Shown here in pieces: positions 24,176 to 34,178 of a stretch of DNA of 64,000 bases; within the stretch, counting starts at the first letter, position 1, and every line of letters begins with the position of its first letter. The stretch comes from Vibrio pomeroyi. GTDB lineage: Bacteria > Pseudomonadota > Gammaproteobacteria > Enterobacterales > Vibrionaceae. The stretch covers positions 124,001-188,000 of the forward strand of contig NZ_AP025506.1 of the NCBI RefSeq assembly GCF_024347595.1, read 5' to 3'. The position numbers and the translations under genes were made by a program. The notes under the pieces were generated by a model, which did no database searches, had not been told where the DNA came from, and worked only from the letters and a program-made list of their open reading frames with translations.

Positions 24176-26254
24176 TTACGCCTTAGAATAGACATCGCGT
24201 TCACCTAACCAGCGATTGATGATCGCTTTAGCATTGTCTGGGTAGCTATCATGAATATGACGAGCGATACGCTGCACTTCAGGAATTAAGCGTTGGTCAC
24301 GAACTAAGTCGGCAATCTTAAAATCAGCCAAGCCAGTTTGTTTGGTACCAAGCAGTTCACCGGGGCCGCGGATCTCTAAATCACGCTGTGCTATTACAAA
24401 GCCATCGTTACTTTCACGTAGCACGCCCAAGCGCTTCTGAGCGGTTTTAGACAGCGGTGAGTGATACAGCAATACACAATGGCTCGCGACCGACCCACGG
24501 CCTACACGACCGCGCAATTGGTGAAGTTGAGCTAAGCCAAGGCGTTCTGGGTTCTCGATGATCATTAAGCTCGAATTCGGAACATCCACACCGACTTCAA
24601 TTACAGTCGTCGCAACCAATAGGTGAAGTTTGTTCTCTTTGAACTCCTGCATTACCGCTTGTTTTTCAGTAGGCTTCATTCGTCCGTGTACCAAACCTAT
24701 TTTCACATCAGGCAGTTTTCGTTGCAGCTCTTCAGCAGTATCAGCCGCAGCTTGCGCTTCTAATACTTCAGATTCATCAATCAGCGTACATACCCAATAG
24801 GCTTGCTTGCCCTCGTTAAGGCACGCATTACGCACGCGCTCAACAATGTCATCACGCTTGGTATCTGGAATTGCCACGGTTTGAATGGGCGTTCGCCCCG
24901 GCGGTAATTCATCAATGATTGAGGTTTCGAGATCGGCGTAGGCCGTCATTGCCAATGTTCGTGGAATTGGCGTTGCTGTCATCACCAACTGGTGAGGGTA
25001 GTAGCCCTGCTTTGCACCTTTCTCGCGCAGCTCTAGTCGCTGGTGGACACCAAATCGGTGCTGTTCATCAATGATCACGAGACCAAGGTTTTTGAACTCG
25101 ACATGTTCTTGGAAGAGAGCATGAGTGCCCACCACCATCTGCGCTTCGCCACTGGCAATGCGCGCCAGTTCAGTCTCACGAGCCTTACCTTTGAGTTTAC
25201 CTGCTAGCCAACCCACTTGAATGCCCATTGCTTCAAACCAGTTGGCAAAGTTGATTGCGTGCTGTTCTGCCAATAGCTCAGTTGGGGCCATCAAAGCGAC
25301 TTGTTGGCCATGTTCTAATGCTCGAACCGCCGCCAATGCAGCAACCAAGGTTTTACCTGATCCCACATCACCCTGCACTAAGCGCATCATAGGGTGCGGT
25401 TTTTCTAAGTCAGCTTCGATCTCTTTTGTCACTCGTGCTTGAGCATTGGTTGGAGAAAACGGCAGCTGAGCCAGCAATTTATCTTTCAGAGTATTTACTG
25501 GAGGAAAAGGCATCGCTTTGTCTTGCTGCCCTTTGCTGCGAACCGACAGCATCGACAGGTTTTGAGCCAATAACTCTTCCATAATCAGACGCAGTTGCGC
25601 AGGGTGTTTACCTTCATCAAACAACTCTAGGTCAATGCCCGGAGGTGGCCTGTGAATGGTATGCAGAGCTTGTGCTAGGGTAATTTGGTGGTCGTATAAG
25701 CCTGACGGTAGCAGCTCGTTTACTGCTGCTTTGTCGATCAGTTCTAACGCTTGATCAGTCAGATTACGCAGCGTGACTTGTCTCAGCCCTTCAGTAGTTG
25801 GGTACACCGGCGTTAGGTTCGCTTCAACGTCTGGTTGCTGCCTTGGGGCAAAGAATTTGTAATCCGGATGGACGATCTCAAGCCCCATATTACCGCGCTT
25901 GATCTCGCCATAGGCATGGACTTGTTTGCCTTCGGCAAAGTTGTTCTTCATACCAGCGGTGAAGTTGAAAAAGCGCAGAGTAATCGTGCCATTACCGTCA
26001 CTGATCTTTACCGCCAACATCTTACGTTTACCGAAAATGGTATCGACGTGCATCACCTTGCCTTGTACAGCAGCCCATAGGCCAGCGTGCAGTTTTACGA
26101 TCGGGTAGATGCGTGTTCTATCTTCGTAGCGCAAAGGCAGGTGAAACAGCAAGTCCTGTACGTTGTTAAGCCCAACCTTTTCCAGTTTCTCTGCGACTTT
26201 AGCGCCGACTCCAGATAAAGAGTTGAGAGGGATAGCAGATAAAAGCTGTGACAT
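24176..26254 (-). CDS. recG: ATP-dependent DNA helicase RecG
   Basis: 692 residues. Helicase that reverses stalled replication forks and branch-migrates recombination intermediates. It has an N-terminal wedge/OB domain (YEDRTRIYP...), Walker A QGDVGSGKT, DEQH box (IIDEQHRFG), TATPIPRT, and late motifs VIEVGVDVP and QLRGRVGRG with the RecG-type TRG region near the end. I chose the ATG at 26252-26254 (MSQLLSAIPLNSLSGVG) because it matches the family start; an ATG four codons upstream is possible. In E. coli, trmH lies between spoT and recG. Here that place holds only repeats. Confidence 0.95.
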   Translation of the reverse strand: MSQLLSAIPLNSLSGVGAKVAEKLEKVGLNNVQDLLFHLPLRYEDRTRIYPIVKLHAGLWAAVQGKVMHVDTIFGKRKMLAVKISDGNGTITLRFFNFTAGMKNNFAEGKQVHAYGEIKRGNMGLEIVHPDYKFFAPRQQPDVEANLTPVYPTTEGLRQVTLRNLTDQALELIDKAAVNELLPSGLYDHQITLAQALHTIHRPPPGIDLELFDEGKHPAQLRLIMEELLAQNLSMLSVRSKGQQDKAMPFPPVNTLKDKLLAQLPFSPTNAQARVTKEIEADLEKPHPMMRLVQGDVGSGKTLVAALAAVRALEHGQQVALMAPTELLAEQHAINFANWFEAMGIQVGWLAGKLKGKARETELARIASGEAQMVVGTHALFQEHVEFKNLGLVIIDEQHRFGVHQRLELREKGAKQGYYPHQLVMTATPIPRTLAMTAYADLETSIIDELPPGRTPIQTVAIPDTKRDDIVERVRNACLNEGKQAYWVCTLIDESEVLEAQAAADTAEELQRKLPDVKIGLVHGRMKPTEKQAVMQEFKENKLHLLVATTVIEVGVDVPNSSLMIIENPERLGLAQLHQLRGRVGRGSVASHCVLLYHSPLSKTAQKRLGVLRESNDGFVIAQRDLEIRGPGELLGTKQTGLADFKIADLVRDQRLIPEVQRIARHIHDSYPDNAKAIINRWLGERDVYSKA

Positions 26255-26329
26255 AACAAGGCTCATAAACGTAAGAGAGATAATCTATTCAAGCATTTTA
26301 CTGGATTTTTGTACAGGATAAAGCTTAGA

Positions 26330-26456
26330 AGCAGATACGGGATGCGAGTAAACGAGATACGAAGAGATAAGAGCAGATTCGTGATGCGAGTAAACGAGAT
26401 ACGAAGAGATAAGAGCAGATTCGTGATACGGGTAAACGAGATTCGAAGAGATTAAG
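26330..26456. repeat. Three tandem 42-43 bp repeats
   Basis: Units start at 26330, 26372 and 26414, each AGCAGAT...GATGCGAGTAAACGAGATACGAAGAGATAAG with few changes. Sequence in inverted orientation (CTTCGCATCTCGAGACTCGTATCTCTC, near 26560) lies downstream, so the region can fold. The 347-bp gap between recG and spoT holds no gene. Confidence 0.85.
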
Positions 26457-26613
26457 AGCAAATAGGAGCTTGGATTTATCGGGGAATGAAAGAATAGGGC
26501 AGTAAAAAAATTAAAGCAGACTCGAAATACGATAGGTTGAGTGGTGAAAAGCTTTTGCTCTTCGCATCTCGAGACTCGTATCTCTCATCTGCTTTATCTA
26601 TCTGCTTTTAGAT

Positions 26614-28740
26614 CTAGTTCTTACGACGTCTTACTTTCAGCGCGTGTGGCATTACACGTAGCTTCTTCATAATGCTCGCAAGGTGAACACGATCTTTGGT
26701 GGTCAGCAAGATTGTCACTGTGTACAAGCGTCCATCGCGTTCTTCGGTTGAAATACCGTGAATGTTAGAGCCTGTTTTTGAGATAACGTTAGTTAACTCA
26801 GCCAGTGCACCTTGGTGGTTCTGCAGATCAACCTGAAGTTCAGCTGTGAACTCTTGGTCGTAATCGTCAGACCATTCAACCGCCATGTATTTGTCTGGTT
26901 CTTTCTGATAACCACGAACGTTTGGACACGTTTCACGGTGAACCACAAGGCCGCGACCTGGAGATACATGGGCAATGATGTGATCATCTGGAATCGGGTG
27001 ACAACAGTTAGCGAACGTTAGCAGTAGACCTTCAGCACCACGGATCGGAAGTTTCTTCCTAGGTGTGTCGCTGTTGTTTTCCACTTCAGTCAGTTCGTCA
27101 GCATCACCAAGTAGGCGACGAGCAATAACGATACTCATCAGCTCACCAAGACCAATTGATGCGAGCAAGTCTTCAATGTTATCTAGGCGTAAGTCTGACA
27201 ATACATGCTCAAGGTTCTCTTGGCCGATATCGGCAATAGAGTGTTCACCAAGTGCGTGATTCAGTAGGCGACGACCTAGCGTAATAGACTCTTCACGGCG
27301 CATCGTTTTCAGAACCTGACGGATCTTAGTACGCGCACGAGATGTTACTACGTAGTTGAGCCATGCTGCATTCGGACGTGCGCCCGGAGCACTGATGATC
27401 TCAATGGTTTGACCGTTCTTCAGCGATTTGCTGAGTGGGTAAGGGTTCATGTCTACACGAGCACCTACACACATGTTGCCGACATCGGTATGTACCGCGT
27501 AAGCAAAATCGACCGCTGTTGCGCCTGCAGGAAGCTCGACAATGCGCCCCTTCGGCGTGAACACGAAGATCTCATCTGGGAACAGATCAGACTTAACGTT
27601 TTCAATGAATTCGAATGAGTTACCGGCACTTTGTTGCAGCTCAAGTAAGCTCTGCATCCAACGTTGTGCTTTAACCTGTGCGGTTGTGCCATTACTGCTG
27701 CGTGAGCCATTGCCTTTGTAAGACCAGTGCGCAGCGACACCTTTGTCTGCCATTTGATCCATATCTTCAGTACGGATCTGAACTTCAACTGGCACCCCGT
27801 GAGGGCCGATCATTGATGTGTGCAGAGATTGGTAGCCGTTGGCTTTTGGTACCGCGATGTAATCTTTCATGCGGCCAGGACGAGGCTTGTACAGGCTGTG
27901 AGCCTGACCAAGTACGCGATAACAAGTATCTGGGGTATCAACCACGACGCGGAAAGCGTAGATGTCCATAATGGTGTGGAAGCGCTGCTCTTTGGTTTTC
28001 ATCTTGTTGTAGATGGAGAACAGGTTCTTTTCACGACCAAGTACGCGAGCAGGCAAACCGACTTCTTCAAGGCGGCCTTCGATTTCGCTATGGATACGTT
28101 GGATCATTTCCTTACGGTTACCACGCGCAGCTTTCACTACGTTTTTCAGTACGCGATAACGGTTAGGGTAGAGGGCTTCGAAGCCCAGCTCTTCTAGTTC
28201 AGTCTTGATGTTATGAATACCAAGACGGTGAGCTAGCGGAGAATAGATCTCTAGGGTTTCACGAGCAATACGACGCTTTTTGTCAGGACGAAGTGCCCCA
28301 AGCGTGCGCATGTTGTGAGTACGGTCAGCTAATTTGATCAAGATAACGCGGATGTCTTGCACCATGGCGAGAACCATCTTTCGGAAGTTCTCTGCTTGCG
28401 CTTCTTTGCGATCACGAAATTTAAGCTTATCCAGCTTAGATACACCATCAACCAATTCAGCAACGGTATTGCCAAATTTTTCCTCTAGATCTTCTTTAGT
28501 GACATCACAGTCTTCAATCACATCATGAAGTAGAGCAGCTTGCAGGGTTTCGATATCCAGACGCATTTCTGCCAGGATTCTTGAAACAGCTACAGGGTGG
28601 ATAATGTATGGTTCACCGCTTGAGCGGGTTTGCCCTTCATGGGCGTCTCTCGCTACCACATAAGATTGACGCAGAGCCTCAATTTGAGGCTCTGTTAGGT
28701 ATTCTTGGGCAACGTCTTTGAGGCTATCGAATAGATACAA
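26614..28740 (-). CDS. spoT: Bifunctional (p)ppGpp synthetase/hydrolase SpoT
   Basis: 708 residues (E. coli 702). It has an N-terminal HD hydrolase domain (HDVIED near residue 72), a synthetase domain (around residues 230-340, FRVVVDTPDTCYRVLG), TGS domain (FVFTPKGRIVELPAGATAVDFAYAVHTD), and a C-terminal ACT domain. It sets (p)ppGpp levels in response to fatty acid, carbon and iron starvation. It lies directly behind rpoZ in the same direction, the gmk-rpoZ-spoT order known from E. coli. The start ATG gives the typical MYLFDSLKDV. Confidence 0.97.
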   Translation of the reverse strand: MYLFDSLKDVAQEYLTEPQIEALRQSYVVARDAHEGQTRSSGEPYIIHPVAVSRILAEMRLDIETLQAALLHDVIEDCDVTKEDLEEKFGNTVAELVDGVSKLDKLKFRDRKEAQAENFRKMVLAMVQDIRVILIKLADRTHNMRTLGALRPDKKRRIARETLEIYSPLAHRLGIHNIKTELEELGFEALYPNRYRVLKNVVKAARGNRKEMIQRIHSEIEGRLEEVGLPARVLGREKNLFSIYNKMKTKEQRFHTIMDIYAFRVVVDTPDTCYRVLGQAHSLYKPRPGRMKDYIAVPKANGYQSLHTSMIGPHGVPVEVQIRTEDMDQMADKGVAAHWSYKGNGSRSSNGTTAQVKAQRWMQSLLELQQSAGNSFEFIENVKSDLFPDEIFVFTPKGRIVELPAGATAVDFAYAVHTDVGNMCVGARVDMNPYPLSKSLKNGQTIEIISAPGARPNAAWLNYVVTSRARTKIRQVLKTMRREESITLGRRLLNHALGEHSIADIGQENLEHVLSDLRLDNIEDLLASIGLGELMSIVIARRLLGDADELTEVENNSDTPRKKLPIRGAEGLLLTFANCCHPIPDDHIIAHVSPGRGLVVHRETCPNVRGYQKEPDKYMAVEWSDDYDQEFTAELQVDLQNHQGALAELTNVISKTGSNIHGISTEERDGRLYTVTILLTTKDRVHLASIMKKLRVMPHALKVRRRKN

Positions 28741-28779
28741 ATTAAAGGCCCGGAAGGTTAATTAGTTCGAATGACGTTC

Positions 28780-29052
28780 TTAACGAGTGTGAGCGATGCT
28801 GCTTACTGCTGCAAGTTCAGCCGCTTCTTGCTCTTGTTGCTCTTGACGTTCGCGAGCATCTAGTACGTCTTTAGTGATAAGACCTTCTTCGATTTCGCGA
28901 AGAGCGATAACCGTTGGCTTATCGTTTTCTTCAGGCACTAGTGAATCTTTACCGCCAGTTTGCATTTGACGTGCGCGGCGAGCCGCAATAAGAACTAGGT
29001 CGAAACGGTTGCCAACTTTTTCAACAGCGTCTTGAACAGTTACGCGTGCCAT
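28780..29052 (-). CDS. rpoZ: RNA polymerase omega subunit
   Basis: 90 residues. It begins [34 protein letters not shown], the omega signature, and helps fold and assemble the beta' subunit. It also takes part in ppGpp binding on the polymerase, which fits its place between gmk and spoT. The tail is Glu/Ala-rich as usual. It is followed by spoT after 39 bp. Confidence 0.97.
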   Translation of the reverse strand: MARVTVQDAVEKVGNRFDLVLIAARRARQMQTGGKDSLVPEENDKPTVIALREIEEGLITKDVLDARERQEQQEQEAAELAAVSSIAHTR

Positions 29053-29168
29053 GAGGACTCCAAATAGTAATTAACTAATAAATTTTTGATGACGAGAAAG
29101 TATACAAGTTTAACTAGAGACTTTCTAGATCACCGTATACTTATCTCAATGGAAAATCTAGTTCTAGA

Positions 29169-29792
29169 TTATTCCGCCAGTAGTGCTGTAAGCATGCCGC
29201 TGTATTTAGCTGCTTGCTTATCTTCTTTCAAACGCTCCGCACGAATGATTGCTCTGAAGTCCATTAGGGCTGCATCAAAGTCATCATTCACGATCACATA
29301 GTCATACTCACTGTAGTGAGAAATTTCAGACTTTGCTTCGCTCATGCGTTTCGCAATAACTTCGTCGCTGTCTTGACCACGAACATTTAGACGACGCTCT
29401 AGCTCACCATTTGATGGTGGAAGAATGAATACACTCTTCGCTTGAGGCATCTGTTCACGGATCTGACGAGCACCTTGCCAGTCGATATCTAGGAATACAT
29501 CGATACCGCGGTCTAGGTTTTCTTCAATCCAAACGCGTGAAGTACCGTAGTAGTTGCCGAATACTTCAGCGTACTCTAGGAACTCACCTTTATTGATTAG
29601 GTCTTCGAAGTGGTGCTTCTCTACGAAGTGGTAGTGAACACCATTTTCTTCACCAGGGCGCATACCGCGAGTGGTGTGTGAAACAGATACCTTCATTGCG
29701 TAGGTTGGATTGGTTTCTAGCATTGCTGAGATCAAGCTCGACTTACCTGCGCCACTAGGTGCAGATACGATGTAAAGAGTACCTTTGCCCAT
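29169..29792 (-). CDS. gmk: Guanylate kinase
   Basis: 207 residues from the ATG at 29790-29792 ([20 protein letters not shown]). It phosphorylates GMP to GDP. The P-loop [13 protein letters not shown]-binding region ([19 protein letters not shown]) and lid (RLNVRGQDS) are present. A longer in-frame extension is not used, since the family begins here. It is the first gene of the gmk/rpoZ/spoT group. It is divergent from the guanine/hypoxanthine-type permease and its riboswitch, so purine salvage and GTP supply genes share this intergenic region. Confidence 0.96.
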   Translation of the reverse strand: MGKGTLYIVSAPSGAGKSSLISAMLETNPTYAMKVSVSHTTRGMRPGEENGVHYHFVEKHHFEDLINKGEFLEYAEVFGNYYGTSRVWIEENLDRGIDVFLDIDWQGARQIREQMPQAKSVFILPPSNGELERRLNVRGQDSDEVIAKRMSEAKSEISHYSEYDYVIVNDDFDAALMDFRAIIRAERLKEDKQAAKYSGMLTALLAE

Positions 29793-30110
29793 CTGTATAT
29801 TTCCACTGTTGGTTGGATTGAGTGAAGGCGATAAACCTACACTATAAAAGATAGCACTGACCTTAATTACGTTCCGGTAATTGCGCGTATATAGCGGCAA
29901 CTGGTGAAAATTAGGTCAGAAAAATGGAGGCGAAGAGTAGCATATTTAGATGATTGAGAACAACTGGCTTGATCGTTATTTATTAACGAATGATCTTCTC
30001 GACGATCTTCGTAGAAATGTAATGACAGGCCATCGGTACTTTTTTATGTGATCTGGACAAAATTTGTTGAAGTTTTAATCTCAATCCTTACAATCCGCGC
30101 AAACGATTAA

Positions 30111-30177
30111 ATGCTGTATATATCTAGTGATATGGACTAGATGTTTCTACTACCGAGCCTACCTTGGTGACTACAGT
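30111..30177 (+). promoter_or_regulatory. Guanine-type purine riboswitch
   Basis: All parts of the purine aptamer are present. P1 is CTGTA/TACAG, and J1/2 is TATA. P2 is ATCTAGT/ACTAGAT with loop GATATGG. J2/3 is GTTTCTAC, P3 is ACCGAG/CTTGGT, and J3/1 is GACTA. The specificity base is C (GACTA), which favours guanine/hypoxanthine; a T would favour adenine. It lies 75 bp before the NCS2 permease start. The expression platform is not resolved. Confidence 0.9.
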
Positions 30178-30251
30178 TTTTAGTGTAGAGACCTCTCTAT
30201 TCTCACAGCATTTGAATCACCAAATTTTTAATTTATTGCAAAGGTTTTGTT

Positions 30252-31622
30252 GTGAGTACCGATTCCACCCTGAAAACCCAGAACACCTCTGGCTCGCTTG
30301 ATTCGATGTTTAAAATCACCGAAAGAAAAACCACGATTGGCACTGAGCTGTATGCGGGTTTCATTACTTTCTTGGCAATGAGCTACATTCTGGCGGTGAA
30401 CCCAGCGATTCTGGGTGATATTCCAGGCATGGATAAAGGTGCCGTGTTTACTGCGACGGCTCTGTCTGCGGCTATCGCGACCCTAATCATGGGTATTTGG
30501 GGTAACTACCCAGTAATGCTTGCGCCTGGCATGAGCATGAATGGCTTCTTCAAAGGTTTACTATTAAGTGGTTCAGTAGCGGTACTTTGGAATGAAGCGT
30601 TATTTGGTATCTTCCTTTCCGGTATTCTTTACCTCGCATTCTCATTAACCAATATCCGTAAATCGATGATTGAGTCGATTCCTGAAGATTTGAAGTTGGC
30701 GATTACGGTTTCTCTCGGTTTGTTCATCGCTTTCTTAGGTCTTAAGAATGCAGGCATCATCGTTTCTAACCCATTCGTATTGGTTGGCTTAGGTGACATT
30801 TCCGATCCAAAAGTGATCATCGCTTATGTGAGTATCTTCATCGCGCTTGGTTGTATGGTTCGTGACATTAAGTTGGCGACCTTCATCTCGTTCGTTTCAG
30901 CTATCGTGTTAACCATTCTTGCTGACGTATTCATGGGTACATCAAACGCGCCAATCCCAGAACAGCTAGTTGCGATGCCACCAAGCATGGCAGGCAGCTT
31001 CGGCGCTATCTTTGATTTCTCTGCTTTCACTCCAGAGAAAATGTTCGACCTATTGTTCATCGTGCTTATCTTCCTGATTGTTGATTTCTTCGATGGCTTG
31101 AGCACGATTGTTGGTGTTGGTCGCGATGCGGGCATCATCGATAAAGATGGCAAGGTGCCAAATGCGAAGTCAGCTCTAGTGGCGGATGCGGGTGGTACGG
31201 TGATTGGTTCGATTCTTGGTACGACATCGATCACCGCTTTCTCTGAGTCTGGTATCGCTTCTTCTCAAGGTGCAAAAACGGGCTTAGCGGCAGTGATGGT
31301 TGCAGGCTTGTTCTTAATTTCGCTATTCCTATACCCAATCTTCTCTATCTTCTCGGCAGCTATGGTTGCGCCTGCTATGGTAGTAGTGGGCATTTACATG
31401 GTAGGTCGTCTTGGTCAGATCAACTGGGAGAAGAAAGAGTCACGCATTGCAGCCTTCTTCACTATCATGTTCACAGTACTGAGCTTCTCACCAGCGAACG
31501 GTATGGCGATGGGCTTCATCAGCTACGCATTCACTATGGTTGTTGCGGGTAAGCGCAAAGAAGTTCACCCACTTATCTACGGACTGTGTGTGGTGTTTCT
31601 AACTTACCTGATTCTGCTATAA
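30252..31622 (+). CDS. NCS2 family (AzgA-type) guanine/hypoxanthine permease
   Basis: 456 residues with about 12 membrane segments. It has NCS2/AzgA hallmarks such as GTELYAGFITFLAMSYI near the N-terminus, LAPGMSMNGFF, a DFFDGLSTIVGVG segment and GGTVIGSILGTTS. It imports purine bases by proton symport. The guanine riboswitch upstream points to guanine or hypoxanthine as substrate; the sequence alone cannot exclude adenine. The start is a GTG at 30252 with AAGG ahead of it. Confidence 0.9.
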   Translation: MSTDSTLKTQNTSGSLDSMFKITERKTTIGTELYAGFITFLAMSYILAVNPAILGDIPGMDKGAVFTATALSAAIATLIMGIWGNYPVMLAPGMSMNGFFKGLLLSGSVAVLWNEALFGIFLSGILYLAFSLTNIRKSMIESIPEDLKLAITVSLGLFIAFLGLKNAGIIVSNPFVLVGLGDISDPKVIIAYVSIFIALGCMVRDIKLATFISFVSAIVLTILADVFMGTSNAPIPEQLVAMPPSMAGSFGAIFDFSAFTPEKMFDLLFIVLIFLIVDFFDGLSTIVGVGRDAGIIDKDGKVPNAKSALVADAGGTVIGSILGTTSITAFSESGIASSQGAKTGLAAVMVAGLFLISLFLYPIFSIFSAAMVAPAMVVVGIYMVGRLGQINWEKKESRIAAFFTIMFTVLSFSPANGMAMGFISYAFTMVVAGKRKEVHPLIYGLCVVFLTYLILL

Positions 31623-31677
31623 GGCTGCTCGGTAAGTAGCGTTTGTTAAGAACAGGCGTTAAGTAAAAGACCAGTAG

Positions 31678-31708
31678 ATGGCTCTGCAGTGAATGTGGAG
31701 CCATTTTT
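31678..31708 (+). terminator. Terminator of the purine permease gene
   Basis: Stem ATGGCTC / GAGCCAT followed by TTTTT, about 55 bp after the stop. Confidence 0.8.
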
Positions 31709-31832
31709 GTATCTGTCGCTTCTAGATGTGTAACTGGTGGCGTTATCCTAAAGTCGATGCTTTGAGAGTACGCGACTTATATTGATGCATGCTATTGTAG
31801 AGACTGGATTAATTATTTTTTGAAGAGTGACT

Positions 31833-32258
31833 ATGCCTTCTCACTTACCTAAATCTTTTAGTAAGCCGTTTTTAAAAGTATTCCACATTATGGAAGCGGT
31901 ACTGCTAGTGGCGATCACGCTGGCGACCCTGTTTGCGATGGTCGAAGAGTTCATGCATGTATTCGCTGAACGCCGAGTGCAACTGACCGATATTCTGTTG
32001 ATGTTTATCTATCTCGAAGTGTTGGCCATGGTTCAGCAGTTTGTGGTGAATGGTAAGATTCCTGTTAGGTACCCTATCTACATCGCGATGATGGCAATTG
32101 CTCGTTACATCACTTTAGGTATGAAAGAGCTCGATGCGGTATTGATCGTTTGGTTGTCTCTAGCTGCATTTATTTTGGCAGCAGCGACGCTATTAATTCG
32201 TGTTGGACATCATTACTGGCCTTATGTGGATCTACGAACCAAGCAGCCAGATGAGTAA
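31833..32258 (+). CDS. psiE: Phosphate-starvation-inducible PsiE family protein
   Basis: 141 residues with four hydrophobic segments (about 20-42, 57-75, 83-100, 110-130), the PsiE pattern. It includes VEEFMHVFAERRVQLTDILLMFIYLEVLAMVQQF and PIYIAMMAIARYI. E. coli psiE responds to phosphate starvation and cAMP; its function is unknown. I chose the ATG at 31833 over the GTG at 31827 because GAAGAG is well spaced. It is monocistronic, with a terminator after it. Confidence 0.88.
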   Translation: MPSHLPKSFSKPFLKVFHIMEAVLLVAITLATLFAMVEEFMHVFAERRVQLTDILLMFIYLEVLAMVQQFVVNGKIPVRYPIYIAMMAIARYITLGMKELDAVLIVWLSLAAFILAAATLLIRVGHHYWPYVDLRTKQPDE

Positions 32259-32290
32259 AACTTTGAAGGTTAAGACTTTATAAATGAAGC

Positions 32291-32314
32291 CCAGCGATAG
32301 CGCTGGTTTTTTTT
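32291..32314 (+). terminator. psiE terminator
   Basis: CCAGCG-ATAG-CGCTGG stem with a run of eight T. Confidence 0.9.
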
Positions 32315-32571
32315 ATAAGGGGAGCTTGAGCGAAAAAACGTCGTTTTCTTTAAATAACGCTTTACAACCTAGCTAGGATCACCAAGAATGTCCTCGCTCT
32401 GTTTTCAGGGTTATTAAATGAAACATCCAGTTGTAAAGTAAAACCCTTAGTATTGCTTCATTGTTATTCTCAGTGTTTCCCTTAGCTTCATAGATACATT
32501 AAATAATTCAAGCTTTCAGCGCATCGCACTTTTTGGCGATTAATTTTTTATTTTTATATAAGGGACACATC

Positions 32572-32784
32572 ATGTCTAACAAAGTAAACGGCGTAGTAAA
32601 ATGGTTTAACGAAGAGAAAGGTTTCGGTTTCCTAACTCAAGACAACGGCGGCGCTGACGTATTCGTACACTTCCGTGCTATCGCTTCTGAAGGTTTCAAA
32701 ACTCTTAAAGAAGGCCAACAAGTGTCTTTCGAAGTAGAGCAAGGCCAAAAAGGTCTTCAAGCTGCAAACGTTGTAGCTCTATAA
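32572..32784 (+). CDS. Cold-shock domain protein (CspA family)
   Basis: 70 residues. It has a single cold-shock OB-fold with RNP1 (KGFGFLTQ) and RNP2 (VFVHFRAI) motifs. It binds single-stranded RNA/DNA and loosens RNA structures after cold shock. The ATG at 32572 is preceded by AAGGGA. The frame could extend upstream, but the protein start [19 protein letters not shown] is typical. The gap before it (32315-32571) holds a long AT-rich leader, as is usual for cspA genes that are regulated by their 5' RNA; no gene is seen in it. Confidence 0.94.
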   Translation: MSNKVNGVVKWFNEEKGFGFLTQDNGGADVFVHFRAIASEGFKTLKEGQQVSFEVEQGQKGLQAANVVAL

Positions 32785-33002
32785 GATTTTAAGTCGGCGC
32801 AGGTTGCAACAGCAACTTGCGTCACTTTCTCTCAAGCCTGTACCCCCCAGTTCCACCGCAACACCCTCTTCAAAAAAACGCTTAAATCCTTTTGTTATAC
32901 CCGCTCTGTTCTATCTATAGCTGTATCTATTCTTTGCTCTAAAAAATCTCCTGCGTAATTGCTTACTCACTGACTTGCCGTGATTGTTATTGTTGTATCA
33001 AT

Positions 33003-33034
33003 AAAAAAGCCCCTAAAACTAGGAGCTCATTTTT
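33003..33034 (-). terminator. Rho-independent terminator of yicC
   Basis: On the minus strand GAGCTCCTA-GTTTT-TAGGGGCT, followed by TTTTTT. It begins about 30 bp after the yicC stop. Confidence 0.85.
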
Positions 33035-33063
33035 AGTTAACCAAGACTGCTATTAACAGACTG

Positions 33064-33930
33064 TTATTCAATGTTCTGGATCTGCTCACGCATCTGTTCG
33101 ATAAGAACTTTCAACTCTACACCAGAAGCTGTGATGTCTGTGCTGATAGACTTAGATGCTAGCGTGTTTGATTCACGGTTGAACTCTTGCATCATGAAGT
33201 CCAGCTTACGGCCACATGCGCCGCCTTTCTTCAATACTGCGTTTGCTTCTTTCACGTGAGAGTCTAGACGGTCTAGTTCTTCGGCTACGTCTGACTTCTG
33301 AGCCAGTAGGATAAGCTCTTGCTCAACACGAGAACCTTCAAGTTCAATTTTTGCTTCTTCAAACTTGTTAAGTAGACGCTCACGTTGCCATTCTAGGATT
33401 TCAGGCATGCGTGCACGAACTTTCACTACTTCTTCAGTGATCGCATCTAAGCGCTGTACGATTAGCGCTTTCATGTTTTCACCTTCACGAGCACGAGCAT
33501 CAATGAACTCTGCAATCGCATCGTTGAATGCGTCTAGCAGGTCTTTGTTGATCGCATCCATGTCTTGCTCTGGAGTTTCCATCACACCAGGCCAGTTCAT
33601 CACTTGGAATGGGTTCAAACGGCTGTCTTCGCCTGTCATGGTCATTACTTGGTTAGCCGCATTAATTACTTGCTGTGCCAAACCTTCGTTGATGCTTAGC
33701 TCACCTTTAGCGGCTGGGTTTGCTTCGAAGCGTAGGTTACATTCAACCTTGCCGCGCGCTAGACGCTTACGGAAACGCTCACGTAGGATTGGCTCTAAAC
33801 CACGGAACTGTTCAGGCATACGGAAGTAAGTTTCTAGGTAGCGTTGGTTTACACTACGGATTTCCCATACTGCTGTACCCCAATCGCCTTTTACTTCTTT
33901 GCGTGCGTACGCGGTCATACTATAAATCAT
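33064..33930 (-). CDS. yicC: YicC family endoribonuclease/RNase adaptor
   Basis: 288 residues from the ATG at 33928-33930 (MIYSMTAYARKEVKG), with AGGAAAA ahead. It has both YicC domains, N-terminal (SVNQRYLETYFRMPE...) and C-terminal (EANAVLKKGGACGRKLDFMMQEFNRESNTLASKS). The latter block is the most conserved of the family, described in E. coli as an endoribonuclease that helps PNPase degrade small RNAs. It is divergent from rph, as in E. coli. Confidence 0.93.
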   Translation of the reverse strand: MIYSMTAYARKEVKGDWGTAVWEIRSVNQRYLETYFRMPEQFRGLEPILRERFRKRLARGKVECNLRFEANPAAKGELSINEGLAQQVINAANQVMTMTGEDSRLNPFQVMNWPGVMETPEQDMDAINKDLLDAFNDAIAEFIDARAREGENMKALIVQRLDAITEEVVKVRARMPEILEWQRERLLNKFEEAKIELEGSRVEQELILLAQKSDVAEELDRLDSHVKEANAVLKKGGACGRKLDFMMQEFNRESNTLASKSISTDITASGVELKVLIEQMREQIQNIE

Positions 33931-34178
33931 CGAATTTTCCTGTCTTTTATCATTCTGAAAATAACGCGCACGCATAGTATCACGATACGAGTTGCACCCG
34001 AAGTCGATTGATTTTCACTATAAATAGCCTTTCATGATAAATAGGTTTGAACGGCAAATAGATTTGAAAGATAAACTGCTATATAATCTCGCCCCAATCA
34101 AAACTGTCTCACCCCTTTCTTAGGTGATGCACTCTTTCGATAGTAAATCACTTCAGACTGTTAATAAGGTAGATACCA

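Noticed and set aside
26330..26456. CRISPR-like array
   Set aside because: The 42-bp units are directly adjacent with no spacers and there is no cas gene near by.
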